In this document: positions 28,934 to 37,419 of the stretch, in pieces
Layout of the letters: every line of letters starts with the position of its first letter
Position numbering within the stretch: position 1 is the stretch's first letter
Translations under genes and position numbers: made by a program
DNA from: Bradyrhizobium campsiandrae
GTDB lineage: Bacteria > Pseudomonadota > Alphaproteobacteria > Rhizobiales > Xanthobacteraceae
NCBI RefSeq assembly: GCF_014529705.1
Contig: NZ_JAANIH010000004.1
Location: forward strand, 124,001 to 188,000
Direction of reading: 5' to 3'
DNA length: 64,000 nt
Notes under the pieces: model-generated
Told to the model about the DNA's origin: nothing
Database searches by the model: none
What the model saw: the letters and a program-made list of their open reading frames with translations, nothing else

Positions 28934-29563
28934 TTGACCGCCAGAAACCGTCTTTTCTGTGCAATGGCCTGCGCGTTGATCGCTGGCTCAGCCTTGTTGC
29001 CGTCCTCGGCCCGTGCCGCGCTCTATGATTTCGAGAACCAGAGCATCGGTACCGAGACGCCATTTACGCTGGTCTCCGCGGGGCTGTCGGCGACCTTCGC
29101 CGGTCCAGCCGGGGTCGACCCGGGCGCCTTCGGGATTTCGTCCAACTTCCTGACTCCGACCGGCTTTCAGTATCGCCTGATGAATGGCGATTTCCTGACG
29201 ATCGGCTCGGCCTTCGGCGCCGCCGGCAGCGCGCTGACCATCGTGTTCAGCGCACCGGTCACGGCCTTCAGCCTCGACTTTGGTCTCGACGATCCGAGCC
29301 ATGCGACGACTTTGGCATTCCTGACCAATGCGTCCGGCAGCGGCAGCGCCGACGGCTCCCTCACGAGCGGCTATCGTTATCCGGAAGGCACCTTGTCCTA
29401 CGCGGGCGGGCCGTTCACGACGATCACGCTTCAATCGAATGCCATCGACTTCCAGATCGACAACCTCCGGGTCACTCCGGCGGTGCCGGAGCCCGAAAGC
29501 GTCGTGCTGTTCGCGGTCGGTCTTGCCGGTCTGGTGCTGAGGCGGCGTCAGGCCAAGGCCTGA
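28934..29563 (+). CDS. PEP-CTERM sorting domain protein
   Basis: A 209-aa exported protein. The TTG at 28934 is preferred because GGGAG (28922-28926) lies seven bases before it and the signal peptide then starts cleanly (TARNRLFCAMACALIAG, cleavage after ARA). The mature part begins with ALYDFENQ and is a beta-rich domain of a type common in PEP-CTERM proteins. It ends VPEPESVVLFAVGLAGLVLRRRQ, an exosortase sorting signal with a different tail from the protein at 13.8 kb. The function is unknown; surface location is inferred. Confidence 0.8.
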   Translation: MTARNRLFCAMACALIAGSALLPSSARAALYDFENQSIGTETPFTLVSAGLSATFAGPAGVDPGAFGISSNFLTPTGFQYRLMNGDFLTIGSAFGAAGSALTIVFSAPVTAFSLDFGLDDPSHATTLAFLTNASGSGSADGSLTSGYRYPEGTLSYAGGPFTTITLQSNAIDFQIDNLRVTPAVPEPESVVLFAVGLAGLVLRRRQAKA

Positions 29564-29633
29564 CGCCTCTCGTCCTTCCGCAAAACCTCCTTTGTCTCTC
29601 ATCGAGATCCTCTGGGATCCGAAAGGATAGCGC

Positions 29634-30725
29634 ATGTCCAAACGTCACCCCCGAGTCACGCCTTGGCTGGCCAGCGCGGCCGGCATCGTCATGGTGCTCG
29701 CCCCGCAGAACGCGTGGAGCTGGGGCCACACCGGCCACGTCGGCATCAGCCAGATCGCGATGCAGGCGCTGCCGCCCGAAATTCCGGCTTTCGTCCGTAG
29801 CGCGCAGGCGATCGCGCAGGTCGGGGAACTCGGGGCCGAGGCCGACATCTCCAAGACGACCGGCCTCTTGACCTCAGCCACCGGCAACATCACGACGACG
29901 CGCACCGTGCACGACTCCGAGCGCGACCCCGGGCACTTCATCGACCTCGATGACAACGGCGTCGTCATCGGCGGCGTGATCCCGATCAGCCAATTACCGG
30001 CGACCCGCCAGGATTTCGACACCCAGCAGCGCAGTGCGACCAATCCTGCTGGTCAGACCCAATATGGCGGTTATCTGCCCTACGCCATTCTCGACGGCTT
30101 TCAGCAGCTCCGCAAGGATTTCGCCATCTGGCGCGCGCTCAGCGTGGGCCTGATGACGGCGACAACCGATGCCGACCGGGCCTATTTCCGTTTCCAGCTG
30201 CAACTGCGTCAGGAGTTGATCATCCGCGATATCGGTTACTGGAGTCATTTCGTCGCCGATGCGAGCCAGCCGATGCATGTCTCGATCCATTTTAACGGCT
30301 GGGGCAACTATCCCAACCCGAACGGTTATACGACGGCCGCGATCCACGCGCCGTTCGAGGGCGCATTCGTCCGCAACAACATCAACTTCATCGCCGTCGC
30401 CGGCCAGATGCGTCCCTACACCAACCGCGGCGTCGCGACCATGGAGCAGCGCGTTCCGTTGTATCTGGAAGAAACGCTGGCTCAGGTGGCCTCAGTCTAC
30501 CAGGCGGCCAAGGACTCCAATAACGACAATTACAAATCGGCCCAGCCGGCGGAGATCGCGATCGTCACGAAACAGCTCGCCGCTGGCGCTTCCGAATTGC
30601 GCGACGAGATCGTCGACGCCTGGCGGCAGAGCGCGTCGGTCACGGTCGGATTTCCGCTGGTGCGCGTGAGTGACATCGAATCGGGCCTGGTCAAGGTGAC
30701 GCCCCTGACGCTCGGTTCGGACTGA
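29634..30725 (+). CDS. S1/P1-nuclease-like zinc phosphodiesterase (exported)
   Basis: A 363-aa exported protein. The signal peptide ends at about AWS, so the mature chain would begin with W30 in WGHTGH; an N-terminal Trp is itself a zinc ligand in S1/P1 nucleases. Further ligand blocks are DPGHFIDLDD (about 100) and WSHFVADASQPMHVSIHFNGWG (about 201-222). These match the phospholipase C/P1 nuclease superfamily, which uses three zinc ions to cleave single-stranded nucleic acids or phosphate esters. The inserts between ligand blocks are longer than in fungal P1, so the substrate is uncertain. A GAAAGGA-type site precedes ATG 29634. Confidence 0.8.
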   Translation: MSKRHPRVTPWLASAAGIVMVLAPQNAWSWGHTGHVGISQIAMQALPPEIPAFVRSAQAIAQVGELGAEADISKTTGLLTSATGNITTTRTVHDSERDPGHFIDLDDNGVVIGGVIPISQLPATRQDFDTQQRSATNPAGQTQYGGYLPYAILDGFQQLRKDFAIWRALSVGLMTATTDADRAYFRFQLQLRQELIIRDIGYWSHFVADASQPMHVSIHFNGWGNYPNPNGYTTAAIHAPFEGAFVRNNINFIAVAGQMRPYTNRGVATMEQRVPLYLEETLAQVASVYQAAKDSNNDNYKSAQPAEIAIVTKQLAAGASELRDEIVDAWRQSASVTVGFPLVRVSDIESGLVKVTPLTLGSD

Positions 30726-30745
30726 GGCAGGTCTCGATGCTGACA

Positions 30746-30776
30746 CCCCGGCGCGCGCTGGGCTCGCGCGCCGGGG
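30746..30776. terminator. Bidirectional hairpin between convergent genes
   Basis: CCCCGGCGCGCG and CGCGCGCCGGGG form a perfect 12-bp stem with a seven-base loop, between the convergent nuclease-like and M20 peptidase genes. It lacks a T-run, so it may stop transcription only weakly or act as an mRNA 3' stabiliser. Confidence 0.6.
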
Positions 30777-30801
30777 ATGTCCATTCGCTCGCCGGAGGAC
30801 G

Positions 30802-32085
30802 CTATTTCAGCTTGCCGGTCGACAGATCCATGATCATCCGCGTGGTCAGGTAGAGACGCGGGACGATGCTGTCGAGCTTGACATATTCGGCATCGTTGGA
30901 ATGGGCGCCAAAGCCCGACAGGCCCATGCCCTCGACCACGGCGCCCTTGGTCTTGAGCGCGGCGAAGGCCGCATCGGTGCCGCCACCGGTCGCCTTCTCG
31001 GCAACGTTCATGGACATTCCGATCTCCGCGTAGATCGTCTTTCCGTAGGCAGCTACGCGGCGCGAGGCGTCGTTGGCCTCGAGCGGCGGGCGCCGCACCT
31101 CGAATTTCAGTTCGACCTTGGAATCGGGCAGCAGATGGTTCTTGATCTTCTCCTGCAGCGCCTTCTCCAGCTCGTCGAAATCCGACACCTTGAGGGCGCG
31201 CGCATCGGCCTGGGCGGTGGCTTCGGCCGGAATCACGTTGCGGTTGGTTCCGGCCTTGGCGACGGTCCAGTTCAGCTTCAGGCCCTGCTCGGGCTTGGAC
31301 AGGTCCTTCATCTGCAGCACCTGGTGCGAGAGTTCGTAGAGCGCGTTGATGCCGCCCTCGGGCCGTGCGCCCGCATGCGAGGATCTGCCTGTCACCGTGA
31401 GATAGGCCGAGCCGATGCCGCTGGTGGCGAGCCGCACCGAGCCATCGCTGCCGCCACCCTCGAACGAGAACACCACGTCCTGGTCGGACGCGAATTTGGT
31501 GATGGTGCTGCGCCAGCCGGGAGATGAGATCTCCTCGTCGCCATTGGTGAGTACCGTAAGGGTGCCATAATCCCTGAAGTTCAGCTTCTGCAGCATCGCC
31601 ACGGTGTGGAGAATGAGCGCGACGCCCTGCTTGTCGTCGGCAATGCCGAGGCCATAGGCCTTGTCGCCGTCGATGCGGAACGGCTGGTCCTTCAGCATGC
31701 CCTTCAGGTACACCGTGTCCATGTGGGCGATCAGCATGATCTTCGTGGTGCCGGTGCCCTTGAACGTTGCGTGCACGGCCGGGCCGATCTTCTCCGGCGT
31801 GTCGTCGAGGCGATAGATGACGGCCGGCTGCAGGATCTCCACCGTGCCGCCGAGCTGCTTGAGCTGGTCGGCGACGCGGCCTGCGATCACGTTCAGGCCC
31901 TCGACATCCTTGCTGCCGGATTCGATGTTGACGAGATCGCGCAGCGTGTCGAGCAGCGGCTGCTGCTCCTTCTGCGCCAGCGCCTGAATCTCGGCCACCG
32001 GCTCGCCGTGTGCAACGGCGCAGGTGAGCCACAGCGAGGCAATCAACGAAGCAGCGAGCGAGGGAGCAGAGTGCGATCGAAGCAT
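30802..32085 (-). CDS. M20 family metallopeptidase, glutamate carboxypeptidase-like
   Basis: A 427-aa exported peptidase with signal peptide (about 1-27, cleavage after VAHG or AHG-E). Metal-site motifs of the M20 family are complete: AHMDTVY, GIADDKQG, the catalytic glutamates in NGDEEISS, EGGG and the late His in GAHSNDAEYV. The dimerisation domain includes TGRSSHAGARPEGGINA. The pattern is that of Pseudomonas carboxypeptidase G2, which removes C-terminal glutamate from folates and N-acyl amino acids. Periplasmic location and such a substrate are inferred. A nested-hairpin repeat lies just upstream. Confidence 0.9.
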   Translation of the reverse strand: MLRSHSAPSLAASLIASLWLTCAVAHGEPVAEIQALAQKEQQPLLDTLRDLVNIESGSKDVEGLNVIAGRVADQLKQLGGTVEILQPAVIYRLDDTPEKIGPAVHATFKGTGTTKIMLIAHMDTVYLKGMLKDQPFRIDGDKAYGLGIADDKQGVALILHTVAMLQKLNFRDYGTLTVLTNGDEEISSPGWRSTITKFASDQDVVFSFEGGGSDGSVRLATSGIGSAYLTVTGRSSHAGARPEGGINALYELSHQVLQMKDLSKPEQGLKLNWTVAKAGTNRNVIPAEATAQADARALKVSDFDELEKALQEKIKNHLLPDSKVELKFEVRRPPLEANDASRRVAAYGKTIYAEIGMSMNVAEKATGGGTDAAFAALKTKGAVVEGMGLSGFGAHSNDAEYVKLDSIVPRLYLTTRMIMDLSTGKLK

Positions 32086-32193
32086 GGCGCAGCATTCCCG
32101 TAGGCTAGAGGAGCGTCCGGTATGCCTGTGTTTGCGGCCCCTGTCACGCTCTTCACCCTCTTGCGGGAGAGAGGGGCTCTATCCGTTAGCTCG

Positions 32194-32294
32194 GTATCGT
32201 AGGGTGGGCAAAGGCGCACTTGCGCCGTGCCCACCACCTATCAATGATTTCGAGAGAATGGTGGGCACGCTTCGCTTTGCCCACCCTACGATAC
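32194..32294. repeat. Nested-hairpin repeat element, copy A
   Basis: A 101-bp element with perfect 20-bp terminal inverted repeats, GTATCGTAGGGTGGGCAAAG on the left. Inside, the heptamer GTGGGCA and its complement occur in the order forward, reverse, forward, reverse, so each half can fold into its own hairpin (32205-32232 and 32256-32285 approximately) inside one long stem. A second copy is at 61069-61144. It separates the dctM stop codon and the M20 peptidase start on the minus strand. Confidence 0.85.
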
Positions 32295-32351
32295 TGTGGT
32301 CGGGGAGAGTCCGCCCACAAGAGGAGAAGACGCCTCGCACCTTGTGCTTCG

Positions 32352-33953
32352 CTACTTCTGCGGCGGGCCGAGATCCAGCGGCGGCAGGTCGATCTGCGGC
32401 ACCTCGATCTTGACCTTGTCGAGGTCGACATTGACAGGCTTGTCCAGGAGGCCCGTCACCGTGATCGGGAAGGCGATCACGATCAGCACCATGATCATCT
32501 GCAGGCCGATCCAGGGCATCGCGCCCCAATAGATGTCCGAGCTCTTCACTTCCTTCGGCGCGACGCCGCGCAGATAGAACAGCGCGAAGCCGAACGGCGG
32601 ATGCAGGAACGAGGTCTGCATGTTGACGCAGAGCATGACGCCGAACCAGATCAGCGCCGGTCCGTCGCCGACCACGGGCCCCAGGATCTTCTGCGCGATC
32701 GGCGCGATCATCGGCAGGATGATGAAGGCGATCTCGAAGAAGTCGAGGAAGAACGCCAGGAAGAAGATGAAGAGGTTGATGAAGATCAAAAAGCCCCAGA
32801 CGCCGCCGGGCAGCGAGGTCAGCATGTGCTCGAGCCAGACGCCGCCGGAGACGCCGAGGAACACCACCGAGAAGCAGGTCGAGCCGATCAGGATGAAGGT
32901 GACCATGCAGGTGATGCGCATCGTGGTCTCGTAGCCCTGCTTGATCAGGTCGCGCAGGTCGGGAATGCGCGCGGCCTGGATGCAGATCCAGGCCACCGCG
33001 AGGTACGTCACCGCGAAGGCGAGCTTGAAGATCAGATTCTCGGTGAACAGGATCGCGATGATGGTGCCGATGCCGGCGGCGATCACGCCCAGGATGAGCA
33101 CCTTGCGGTCGGTCGAGGTGAAGTCCTTGTGATGGATCGCGGCGAGCACGATGGCGCCGACCGCGCCCATGGCGCCGGCCTCGGTCGGGGTCGCAAGGCC
33201 CATCATCATGGTGCCGAGCACGACGAAGATCAGCACGGCCGAGGGGATGATGCCCATCAGGCACTTCTTCCACAGCGCCCAGCCGGTCAGCGTGCGCGCG
33301 TCCTTCGGCACAGGTGGCACGTGGTCCGGCTTGATCAGGCCAAGAATGAAGGTGTAGCCGGCGAACAGCAGGATCTGGAACACCGAGGGGCCCCAGGCGC
33401 CGAGATACATGTCGCCGACCGACTTGCCGAGCTGGTCGGCCAGCACGATCAGCACCAGCGAGGGCGGCACCAGCTGCGTGATGGTGCCGGAGGCCGCCAG
33501 CACGCCGGTGATGTAGCGCATGTTGTAGCCGTAGCGGATCATCACCGGCATCGAGATCAGCGCCATGGCGATGACCTGCGCCGCCACCGTGCCGGTGATG
33601 GCGCCGAGGATGAAGCCGACGATGATGACGGAATAGCCGAGGCCGCCTCTGATCGGGCCGAACAGCTGGCCCATCGAATCCAGCATGTCTTCGGCAAGTC
33701 CGCATCTTTCCAGGATCGCGCCCATGAAGGTGAAGAACGGGATCGCGAGCAAGAGCTCGTTGGAGAGCACGCTGCCGAACACGCGGCCGGGGATCGCCTG
33801 CAGGAAGTTGAGGTCGAAGAATCCGAGATGGATGGCGAGGAAGCCGAAGGAGAGCCCGACCGCGGCGAGCGTAAACGCCACGGGGAAGCCGAGCAGCATC
33901 ACCAGAACCAGGCCGCCGAACATCAGCGGCGGCATCATCTCCAGCGTGATCAT
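32352..33953 (-). CDS. dctM: TRAP transporter large permease DctM
   Basis: A 533-aa inner membrane protein of the TRAP-T large subunit family, with about 13-14 hydrophobic segments. Family signatures include LAIPFFTFMGAILERCGLAEDM, GAITGTVAAQVIAMA, PPSLVLIVLADQ, ATPTEAGAMGAVGA and FEIAFIILPMIAPIA. It is longer than the common 425-aa DctM because of an insert after residue 290, as in TakM-like transporters, and a charged proline-rich C-terminal tail. It should import an organic acid with Na+. The gene overlaps dctQ by four bases (ATGA). No binding protein adjoins it; the TakP-like proteins at 5.3 and 7.3 kb are candidate partners. Confidence 0.92.
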   Translation of the reverse strand: MITLEMMPPLMFGGLVLVMLLGFPVAFTLAAVGLSFGFLAIHLGFFDLNFLQAIPGRVFGSVLSNELLLAIPFFTFMGAILERCGLAEDMLDSMGQLFGPIRGGLGYSVIIVGFILGAITGTVAAQVIAMALISMPVMIRYGYNMRYITGVLAASGTITQLVPPSLVLIVLADQLGKSVGDMYLGAWGPSVFQILLFAGYTFILGLIKPDHVPPVPKDARTLTGWALWKKCLMGIIPSAVLIFVVLGTMMMGLATPTEAGAMGAVGAIVLAAIHHKDFTSTDRKVLILGVIAAGIGTIIAILFTENLIFKLAFAVTYLAVAWICIQAARIPDLRDLIKQGYETTMRITCMVTFILIGSTCFSVVFLGVSGGVWLEHMLTSLPGGVWGFLIFINLFIFFLAFFLDFFEIAFIILPMIAPIAQKILGPVVGDGPALIWFGVMLCVNMQTSFLHPPFGFALFYLRGVAPKEVKSSDIYWGAMPWIGLQMIMVLIVIAFPITVTGLLDKPVNVDLDKVKIEVPQIDLPPLDLGPPQK

Positions 33954-34489
33954 TGAGTCGGCCTCTCGTACTTGGCGTCGATCGTCACATAGCCCTGGAG
34001 AGCCGCGATACGCTTGATGACTTCGGAAACTCCCTGCAATGCCAGCATCACGAAGCCGGAGGGGATCACGAATTTGATGGGCCAGCGGATCAGGCCGCCG
34101 GCATTGCCCGACATCTCGCCGACGTCATAGGCCTGCATGAAGAACGGCCAGGACAGATAGGCGAGCAGGAGGCAGGAGGGGATCAGGAAGAACAGCGTGC
34201 CGATCAGGTCGAGCCAGAGCTGGCCGCGCTCGGACAGCATCAAATAGAGAATTTCGACCCGGACGTGCTCGTTGCGCTTGAAGGTGTAGGACGCGCCGAA
34301 CATCACCAGGATCGCGAACATGTACCATTGCAGCTCCAGCCACCCGTTCGACGAGTAGCTGAAGGCGTAGCGGATCATGGCGTTCGCTGCGCTGACCAGA
34401 CAGGCGAAGAGCACGAGCAGGTTACAGACGTACCCAATCTTTTCATTGAGGGTGTCGATGGCGTTGCTCACCGCCAGCAATGGACGCAT
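33950..34489 (-). CDS. dctQ: TRAP transporter small permease DctQ
   Basis: A 179-aa protein with four hydrophobic segments, the usual DctQ topology. NAMIRYAFSYSSNGWLELQWYMFAIL (split in the protein by a loop) contains the conserved WxExQ-like motif of the small subunit, and YTFKRNEHVRVEILY is the other typical block. It forms the membrane complex with DctM, whose start codon overlaps its stop. Upstream lies a 312-bp gap without a binding-protein gene, so the operon is QM only. Confidence 0.9.
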   Translation of the reverse strand: MRPLLAVSNAIDTLNEKIGYVCNLLVLFACLVSAANAMIRYAFSYSSNGWLELQWYMFAILVMFGASYTFKRNEHVRVEILYLMLSERGQLWLDLIGTLFFLIPSCLLLAYLSWPFFMQAYDVGEMSGNAGGLIRWPIKFVIPSGFVMLALQGVSEVIKRIAALQGYVTIDAKYERPTQ

Positions 34490-34801
34490 GTTACCTTCTC
34501 TCCGTCGCGGCCTAACACTGTGTGGGAGGCTTCAGCACGCAAGGCCCGGCCGGCGTGCGAAAGCACGCGGCCGCACGGATCGCAGTCCGAAAAGCGATTG
34601 CGGCGTCAGTCCTCCCCTCGCGCCTTGCCGTCTTGACCGCGACCGCCAACGGGCGGGCCGGCTTATGCTGCCGGGCAAGCAAAGGCGGTTGCACCAAATC
34701 AGCGGCTTTCAGCGCCGTCAATCGGAAAATGGACAAATTGACGCCGGGTCAAAAGCTTAAGACCGCAAAAGCTTAAGACGGTTGGACGGAGCGGCGAATC
34801 C
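34490..34801. other. 312-bp intergenic region with a short direct repeat
   Basis: The gap between the dctQ start and the moaA stop holds the dctQ promoter. At 34751-34763 and 34767-34779 the 13-mer AAAAGCTTAAGAC is repeated with a 16-bp period. No gene or RNA was recognised here. Confidence 0.5.
34751..34779. repeat. Two-copy 13-bp direct repeat
   Basis: AAAAGCTTAAGAC occurs twice, separated by CGC. Each unit contains the palindrome AGCTT/CTTAAG. It lies just after the moaA 3' end and far from the dctQ start, so its role is unclear. Confidence 0.6.
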
Positions 34802-35836
34802 TCAGCCGCCGGTGACGCTCATGTGCCTGGAGACGCTGGGGCGGTCGTGGCGGCGGTCGATGATGAAATCATGGCCCTTGGGCTTGAGCCCGATGGCGCG
34901 GTCGATCGCATCCGCAAGCAGCATGTCGTCGCTGGATGCACGCAAAGGCTTGCGCAGGTCGGAGGCGTCCTCGTGGCCGAGGCAGGTGTGCAGCGTGCCG
35001 GTGCAGGTGATGCGCACCCGGTTGCAGGATTCACAGAAATTGTGGGTCATCGGCGTGATGAAGCCGAGCTTGCCACCGGTCTCGGCGACGCTGACATAGC
35101 GTGCCGGCCCGCCGGTGGATTCGGCGAGATCCGTCAGCGTGAACTGCTGGGCGAGGCGTGCGCGCACCAGCGACAGCGGCAGATACTGGTCGATGCGGCC
35201 AGCGCCGATCTCGCCCATCGGCATCACCTCGATCAGGGTGAGGCCCATGTTCTTGCCATGGGCCCAGCGCAACAGATCGGGGAGCTCGTCCTCGTTGAGG
35301 TTCTTCAGCGCCACCGCGTTGATCTTCACAGCGAGGCCCGCGGCACGCGCGGCCTCGATGCCTTCCAGCACCTTGTCGATCTCGCCCCAGCGGGTGATCT
35401 CGCGAAACTTCCTGGGATCGAGCGTGTCGAGCGAGACGTTGATGCGGCGGACGCCGCAATCGGCGAGTTCCTGGGCATGCTTGGCCAGTTGCGTGCCGTT
35501 GGTGGTCAGCGTCAGCTCGTTCAGAGCGCCGCTGGTCAGATGGCGCGACAGCGAGCGCACCAGCGACATCACGTTGCGCCGGACCAGCGGCTCGCCGCCC
35601 GTCAGCCGCAACTTCTTCACGCCCTTGGCGATGAAGGCCGTGCAGAGGCGGTCGAGTTCCTCGAGCGTCAGCAGGTCGGCCTTGGGCAGGAACGTCATGT
35701 CTTCCGACATGCAATAGAAACAGCGCAGGTCGCAGCGATCGGTGACCGAAACGCGCAAATAGGAGATGGTCCGTCCGAACGGATCGGTCATGGCGCTCGA
35801 CAGCGCGGCGCCGGGGCTCGCAAAAAGTCCGTTCAT
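34802..35836 (-). CDS. moaA: GTP 3',8-cyclase MoaA (molybdenum cofactor biosynthesis)
   Basis: A 344-aa radical SAM enzyme that starts molybdenum cofactor synthesis by rearranging GTP. The radical SAM cluster motif is CDLRCFYC (about 33-40); the SAM-binding GGEP block is [10 protein letters not shown]; and the second cluster is held by C residues of [10 protein letters not shown] and the later [10 protein letters not shown]. The C-terminal GG typical of MoaA is present (SVTGG). The start is ATG 35836. moaC or other mo genes are not in the window, so it stands alone. Confidence 0.95.
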   Translation of the reverse strand: MNGLFASPGAALSSAMTDPFGRTISYLRVSVTDRCDLRCFYCMSEDMTFLPKADLLTLEELDRLCTAFIAKGVKKLRLTGGEPLVRRNVMSLVRSLSRHLTSGALNELTLTTNGTQLAKHAQELADCGVRRINVSLDTLDPRKFREITRWGEIDKVLEGIEAARAAGLAVKINAVALKNLNEDELPDLLRWAHGKNMGLTLIEVMPMGEIGAGRIDQYLPLSLVRARLAQQFTLTDLAESTGGPARYVSVAETGGKLGFITPMTHNFCESCNRVRITCTGTLHTCLGHEDASDLRKPLRASSDDMLLADAIDRAIGLKPKGHDFIIDRRHDRPSVSRHMSVTGG

Positions 35837-35942
35837 ACCAAATGCCTTGTCACTTACGGCGACGGGCGCACCATCATTTCAGCGGTGCTGTCCGTGCAAT
35901 CTAAGCATCGGATACCGCTGACACAATCGGTTGGTACGCAGA

Positions 35943-36410
35943 CTAACGCTTGCCCGCGTTCGGATCGGGGAACGGCGTGCCGGCTGCGGGCGGTGCAGCA
36001 TCGGCTGGCGCCGCGGCGGGCTTCGGCGTCTTCGGCCGGTGCGGCTTCTTTTTCACGGGCTTTGACGGTACCGCCGGCTGAAGCTCCGCGAACACCGGGT
36101 TCGGATCGGTGGTCACCGAGGCGGGCGTGGTGAAATCGCCGGGGGTTTTGATCACATTCACCGGGACGCTTGCCGGCTGGTATTTCGGCAGCGCAAAAGC
36201 GACCGTGAACGGGGCGTCGGGCGCGGGAACCGAGACGGAGCAGGGGGTCTTGCAGCCTCCGCCCACCGAAGTCGTCGCATCAGCGCCCGGGGGATTGGAT
36301 TCGAGCCGGACCTGGACGGTCGGCGGCGCCGATTTGAACATGTCCCAAGACATTGAGGAGCAGCCACCAAGGCTCGCCCCCGCTACCGCAATCGCGATGA
36401 CACGACGCAT
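35943..36410 (-). CDS. PEGA-like lipoprotein
   Basis: A 155-aa lipoprotein: signal peptide with lipobox LGGC (cysteine near residue 17). The central part, VRLESNPPGADATTS then CKTPCSVSVPAPDAPFTVAF and YQPASVPVNV, follows the PEGA domain pattern (beta-rich, Pro-x-Gly-Ala, TPCS). The C-terminal third is a Pro/Ala/Lys-rich, probably disordered tail, which might contact peptidoglycan. The enzymatic role is none by appearance. A perfect CtrA box lies about 95 bp upstream, which points to cell-cycle-regulated expression. The start is ATG 36410, placed by the signal peptide. Confidence 0.75.
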   Translation of the reverse strand: MRRVIAIAVAGASLGGCSSMSWDMFKSAPPTVQVRLESNPPGADATTSVGGGCKTPCSVSVPAPDAPFTVAFALPKYQPASVPVNVIKTPGDFTTPASVTTDPNPVFAELQPAVPSKPVKKKPHRPKTPKPAAAPADAAPPAAGTPFPDPNAGKR

Positions 36411-36504
36411 GACCCATCCACTTCTACTGCGACGAACCGCCACATAACCCCGCGCGGACCTTAGGAGCGTCGCCTGGGGCAAGCAACCGGCGGACTGCGC
36501 ATAG

Positions 36505-36520
36505 TTAATAGATGGTTAAC
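36505..36520 (-). promoter_or_regulatory. CtrA binding box (TTAACCAT-type)
   Basis: On the minus strand the sequence reads GTTAACCATCTATTAA, containing TTAACCAT and TTAA with the seven-base spacing of the full CtrA site. It lies 95-110 bp upstream of the lipoprotein start at 36410 and downstream of gph, so it belongs to the lipoprotein promoter. Confidence 0.65.
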
Positions 36521-36568
36521 GCGGAACTAGATGGAATAATCAAGCTGTTTCAGTGGCTTGCCAAATCT

Positions 36569-37258
36569 CTAGGTGGTCATCAGGCTGTGGGCGGCCGCCG
36601 GCAGGTCGCGCATGTGGTGGATCAGCCGATCCGGCTTCAGCTCGGCAATCGGTACGTCCGTATAGCCGAAACTGACCCCGATCACGGGGACGCCGGCGCG
36701 CCGGGCCACCCCGACGTCGGTTCCGGCATCGCCGACCATGATGCTGGCTCTGACGTCGCCGCCGGCCCGCGCCACGGTCTGCCGGAAAATGGTCGGATCG
36801 GGCTTCTGAACCCCAAACGTATCGGCGCCGCAGATCGCGGCGAATCGGCTGGTCAGATCGAGCTGATCCAACAGCCGTTTGGACAGCCATTCCAGCTTGT
36901 TGGTGCAGACCGCGAGGCGATGGCCCTGCGCCGCAAACAGGTCGAGCGCCTCCAGCAGCCCCTCGAAGGGACGGGATTCGACGGCAATGTGGTCGGCGTA
37001 ATAGGCGATGAAATCCGCGGTCATCCGGTCCATGTCGGCCACGCTGACCGCACGGCCCTCGGCCTCCAGGCCCCGTTCGATCAGCTTGCGGGCGCCTGCG
37101 CCGATCATGTTGCGGGCGGATTGCATCGGCACCGGGGGCAGGCCTTCGCGATCGAGCACGTAGTTCAGCGCAGTGATGAGGTCGGGCGCCGTATCCACAA
37201 GCGTGCCGTCGAGATCGAAGACGAGGGTGTAGGGGCCGGTCTTGTCTGGGGATGTCAT
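36569..37258 (-). CDS. gph: Phosphoglycolate phosphatase (HAD family)
   Basis: A 229-aa HAD-superfamily phosphatase. Motif I is [10 protein letters not shown] with nucleophile D15 and D17, a helical cap domain (about 25-90) with [17 protein letters not shown], motif II Thr in AVCTNK, motif III Lys in [10 protein letters not shown] and motif [10 protein letters not shown]. It should remove phosphate from 2-phosphoglycolate, a product of DNA repair and of Rubisco oxygenation. ATG 37258 is the start nearest to the core. It is divergent from rpiA. Confidence 0.9.
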   Translation of the reverse strand: MTSPDKTGPYTLVFDLDGTLVDTAPDLITALNYVLDREGLPPVPMQSARNMIGAGARKLIERGLEAEGRAVSVADMDRMTADFIAYYADHIAVESRPFEGLLEALDLFAAQGHRLAVCTNKLEWLSKRLLDQLDLTSRFAAICGADTFGVQKPDPTIFRQTVARAGGDVRASIMVGDAGTDVGVARRAGVPVIGVSFGYTDVPIAELKPDRLIHHMRDLPAAAHSLMTT

Positions 37259-37419
37259 GCCAAAAGCGCTATCGGTCCGGCCTGTCAGGCGCAAGAGGCG
37301 GGCTCATAAGATCACCTTATAGGCCTGTTCCGGCGGGGAAAACGAGGCTACATAGGCCCGCCGCAATCGGGCACGACCGGGCGGCACTCCTGACCTTGAG
37401 AGGCAGCGCAAAGGTGGAC

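Noticed and set aside
30530..32095. A 521-aa minus-strand frame over the M20 peptidase
   Set aside because: A different frame contains the full metallopeptidase motif set; this one is Arg/Ala-rich shadow sequence.
32194..32294. Palindromic repeats considered as a CRISPR array
   Set aside because: There are only four short arms with unequal spacing and no cas genes; the inverted layout is that of a REP/MITE-like element.
34751..34779. Tandem TTAA units considered as a CtrA site
   Set aside because: The spacing between TTAA units is 12 bases, not seven.
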